Origin: Paraburkholderia sp. BL9I2N2
Lineage (GTDB): Bacteria; Pseudomonadota; Gammaproteobacteria; Burkholderiales; Burkholderiaceae
Assembly (NCBI RefSeq): GCF_004339745.1
Contig: NZ_SMGP01000001.1
Coordinates: forward strand, 620,001-684,000
DNA: 64,000 nt
Reading direction: 5' to 3'
How positions within the stretch are numbered: the stretch's first letter is position 1; each line of letters begins with the position of its first letter. The notes below the pieces were generated by a model. The model was not told the origin of the DNA and ran no database searches. It saw only the letters and a list, made by a program, of their open reading frames with translations. The position numbers and the translations under genes were made by a program. Positions 61,735 to 64,000 of this stretch are shown piece by piece.

Positions 61735-63048
61735 ATGAACATCATCTGGGCGCGCTCCATCGTGTCGGTCGTGCTGCTGGCTGTTCTGTGCGTGGTGGTC
61801 GGCGCACTCGTGAACGTCAAGGCAGCGCTCGTCCTCGCGATTGTCATGCTGCTCGCGCAGAGCCTTTTCAGCACCTTTCATAAACAGCGTCTGTGGCGTT
61901 TGCTCGACGCGCCGGTTTACGGCGAAGTGCCGAGCGCCCCCGGCATCTGGGGCGAAATCTACTACCGTCTGCACAAGCTCGCGAAGCGCTGGCACGCCCA
62001 GGTGCGCCAGGTCGAGCAGCAGCATTCGCGCTTCATCCAGGCGATCCAGGCCTCGCCGAACGGCGTGGCGATGCTCGACGATCACGATCAGATCGAGTGG
62101 TGCAACGCGATCTCCGAACTCCATTTCGGGCTGGATGCGAAGCGCGATCTGCGCCAGCACATCACGCATCTGGTGCGTCAGCCGGACTTCGTTCGCTATC
62201 TGAATTCGTCCCGCTACGAAGAAATGCTGATCATGCGCGGCATGGGCGACAAGCGCCAGAACGTGCTGTCGGTGCAGGTGTTTCCGTACGGCGAGAATCG
62301 CAAGCTGGTGCTCTCGCAAGACATTACCGAACTCGAGCGGACCGACGCCATGCGGCGCGATTTCGTGGCCAATGTTTCGCATGAACTGAAGACGCCGCTC
62401 ACGGTGCTCTCGGGTTTTCTGGAAACCATGCGCGAGTTGCCGTTGAGCGAAGGCGAGCGTTCGCGCTATCTCGAACTGATGGAGCAGCAGGCTTCGCGCA
62501 TGCGCCATATCGTCAGCGATCTGCTGGTGCTCGCCAAACTCGAAGGCGACAACAAGCCGCCGAGCGATCAGATGATCGATATGCGCGCGGTGTTGCGGCA
62601 TCTGCGCGACGACGCGGAAAACCTGTCGAGCGATCATCACAAGATCGTGTTCGATGCCGACGAAGGGCTCACCGTCACCGGCGTCGAAACGGAAATTCTC
62701 AGTGCGTTCGGCAATCTCGTCACGAACGCGATTCGTTACACGCCGGACGGCGGTGCGATCAAGGTGGCTTGGCACGCGCAAGGCGGCAATGCGGTGTTTT
62801 CCGTGACGGACAGCGGACTCGGCATTCCCTCTGCGGACATTCCGCGGTTGACCGAGCGTTTCTATCGCGTCGATCGCAGCCGTTCACGCGACACCGGCGG
62901 TACGGGCCTCGGCCTCGCGATCGTCAAGCACGTGCTGCAACGTCACGATGCGCAACTCGATGTGAAGAGCGAAGAGGGACGTGGCAGCACGTTCACCGTG
63001 CGCTTCCCGGTGTACCGCACGGCGCGCCGGCAACCTGCGCCGGCTTGA
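61735..63048 (+). CDS. phoR: Phosphate regulon sensor kinase PhoR
   Basis: 437 residues. Two N-terminal membrane helices (IVSVVLLAVLCVVVGAL and ALVLAIVMLLAQSLF), then a PAS domain at about 95-200, HisKA with His216 (ANVSHELKTPL), and an HATPase with N box FGNLVTNAIRYTP and G box DRSRSRDTGGTGLGLAIVKHV. It has no sizeable periplasmic domain, as expected since it senses the Pst-PhoU state. It phosphorylates PhoB. The gap from phoB is 113 bases. Confidence 0.96.
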   Translation: MNIIWARSIVSVVLLAVLCVVVGALVNVKAALVLAIVMLLAQSLFSTFHKQRLWRLLDAPVYGEVPSAPGIWGEIYYRLHKLAKRWHAQVRQVEQQHSRFIQAIQASPNGVAMLDDHDQIEWCNAISELHFGLDAKRDLRQHITHLVRQPDFVRYLNSSRYEEMLIMRGMGDKRQNVLSVQVFPYGENRKLVLSQDITELERTDAMRRDFVANVSHELKTPLTVLSGFLETMRELPLSEGERSRYLELMEQQASRMRHIVSDLLVLAKLEGDNKPPSDQMIDMRAVLRHLRDDAENLSSDHHKIVFDADEGLTVTGVETEILSAFGNLVTNAIRYTPDGGAIKVAWHAQGGNAVFSVTDSGLGIPSADIPRLTERFYRVDRSRSRDTGGTGLGLAIVKHVLQRHDAQLDVKSEEGRGSTFTVRFPVYRTARRQPAPA

Positions 63049-63067
63049 ACGTACATGCATCGACCTG

Positions 63068-63097
63068 AAAAAAGCCCGCATGTTGCGGGCTTTTTTA
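63068..63097. terminator. Bidirectional terminator (phoR / ppk)
   Basis: AAAAAAGCCCGCA pairs with TGCGGGCTTTTTT around TGT, with A and T runs on both sides, between convergent genes. Confidence 0.92.
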
Positions 63098-63142
63098 CGC
63101 GTGTCTGTCGCTAGCTCGCCAAAGCGAGTGCAATCACTAACG

Positions 63143-64000
63143 TTACGAACAGAATTTCCCCAGCAGGCTCATCTGCGCGTTGCGCGAGGACTTGCCCGGC
63201 CGGCGGCGCCGATAATGCCCGTCGCTTTGCATGAGCCAGGCGGACTGATTGTCGCCGAGAAATGCCGACAGACCTTCGGCGATCACGCGCCGCTTCAAAC
63301 GGCGATTGTTGACCGGGAACGCCACTTCCACGCGCCGGAAGAAATTGCGGTCCATCCAGTCGGCGCTCGACAGGTAGACCTGCTCCTTGCCGCCGTCGTA
63401 GAAGTAGAAAATGCGATGGTGTTCGAGAAAGCGCCCGACGATCGAGCGCACGGTGATGTTCTCCGAAAGCCCCGCCACACCCGGCTGCAACGAACACACG
63501 CCACGCACGATCAGATCGATCTTCACGCCGGCCTTCGCGGCTTCATACAACTCGGCGATCACCGTGGGTTCGAGCAGCGCGTTCATCTTCGCGACGATGC
63601 GTGCTTTCTTGCCGGCGCGCGCATGCTCGGCTTCGGCGCGAATCGCTTCGACCAGTTTCGGATGGAGCGTGAACGGCGATTGCCACAACTCGTGCAGCTT
63701 CAGTTCGCCGCCAATGCCGGTCAGCTGCTGGAACACGTGATGCACGTCTTCGCAGATTTTCTGATCGGCGGTCATCAGGCCGAAGTCGGTGTAAAGGCGT
63801 GCCGTGCGCGGATGGTAGTTGCCGGTGCCGAGGTGCACATAGCGCTTGAGCGTGGCCTTACCGCCCACCGACACGCGCCGCACGATCAGCATCATCTTCG
63901 CGTGGCACTTGTGGCCCACCACGCCGTACACCACGTGCGCGCCGACCGCTTCGAGCTGCGAGGCCCAATTGATGTTGGTTTCTTCGTCGAAGCGCGCGAG
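63143..64000 (-). CDS. ppk: Polyphosphate kinase 1, C-terminal part (partial)
   Basis: About 285 residues; the gene runs off the right edge, so the N-terminus and start are missing. The visible part has the phosphorylated-His region GVVGHKCHAKMML, then YVHLGTGNYHPRTARLYTDFGLMT, ICEDVHHVFQQLTG, KIDLIVRGVCSLQPGV and NITVRSIVGRFLEHHRIFYF, the PLD-like C domains of PPK1. It makes polyphosphate from ATP. It faces the pst-phoUBR genes, a common association in beta-proteobacteria. Confidence 0.94.
   Translation of the reverse strand, partial: LARFDEETNINWASQLEAVGAHVVYGVVGHKCHAKMMLIVRRVSVGGKATLKRYVHLGTGNYHPRTARLYTDFGLMTADQKICEDVHHVFQQLTGIGGELKLHELWQSPFTLHPKLVEAIRAEAEHARAGKKARIVAKMNALLEPTVIAELYEAAKAGVKIDLIVRGVCSLQPGVAGLSENITVRSIVGRFLEHHRIFYFYDGGKEQVYLSSADWMDRNFFRRVEVAFPVNNRRLKRRVIAEGLSAFLGDNQSAWLMQSDGHYRRRRPGKSSRNAQMSLLGKFCS

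Overview
This window looks like chromosomal core sequence from a member of the Burkholderiaceae, most like Paraburkholderia or Burkholderia. The base composition is high in G+C. The gene orders are ones known from that family: fabF-rpoE-rseAB-mucD-lepA-lepB-rnc-era-recO-pdxJ-acpS-nagZ, carAB-greA, yhbY/rlmE-ftsH-folP-glmM-pst-phoUBR-ppk. EF-P is of the arginine type that EarP rhamnosylates. I see no insertion sequence, prophage, integrase, CRISPR array or toxin island. The assignment rests on my own reading of the sequence, with no database search.

Layout. Bases 1-4962: the fabF tail, a YgfX-like membrane protein and the sigma-E envelope-stress operon (rpoE, rseA, rseB, mucD, a glutaredoxin-like protein). 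Bases 5168-13451: one long same-strand housekeeping series, lepA to nagZ, closed by a strong bidirectional terminator. Bases 13556-18183, minus strand: an orphan NtrC-type response regulator with an altered sigma-54 contact loop, a CsbD-like protein, efp and a frameshifted earP. Bases 18183-21728: uvrC, pgsA, then a tRNA cluster (Gly, Gly, Cys) with a good promoter and terminator. Bases 21800-31364: accessory metabolic genes, namely a TraB/GumN protein, a GAF-GGDEF cyclase, an acetyltransferase, a copper/cytochrome-oxidase assembly trio, trehalose synthesis (otsB-otsA) and an ABC exporter. Bases 31960-36808: a glycosyltransferase, two membrane proteins and a second ABC exporter. Bases 37235-42212: tRNA-Val, dnaQ, rnhA, a methyltransferase, then divergent gloB-mltD; this follows the E. 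coli order around gloB-rnhA-dnaQ. Bases 42423-49850: an MFS transporter, carA, carB (frameshifted), greA and DUF4149. Bases 49991-55812: yhbY, rlmE, ftsH, folP and glmM. Bases 56115-64000: the phosphate regulon, with Pho boxes, pstSCAB, phoU, phoB, phoR and the C-terminal part of ppk on the opposite strand.

How the genes work together. MucD, RseA and RseB tune RpoE. EarP would activate EF-P. The Pst transporter and PhoU signal phosphate supply to PhoR/PhoB, whose probable operator lies in front of pstS, and PPK stores the phosphate. CarAB supplies carbamoyl phosphate.

Notable points. Two otherwise conserved genes (earP and carB) are each broken by a one-base change in a short G/C run, which looks more like sequence error than biology. 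Other points worth a look are a four-copy 9-bp repeat before rpoE, a response regulator with GAFNGA instead of GAFTGA, a 24-bp perfect hairpin with a GCAA loop after glmM next to a very C-rich tract, structured leaders before lepA and greA, and low-complexity tails or inserts in RNase III and UvrC. I found no clearly new multi-gene system.
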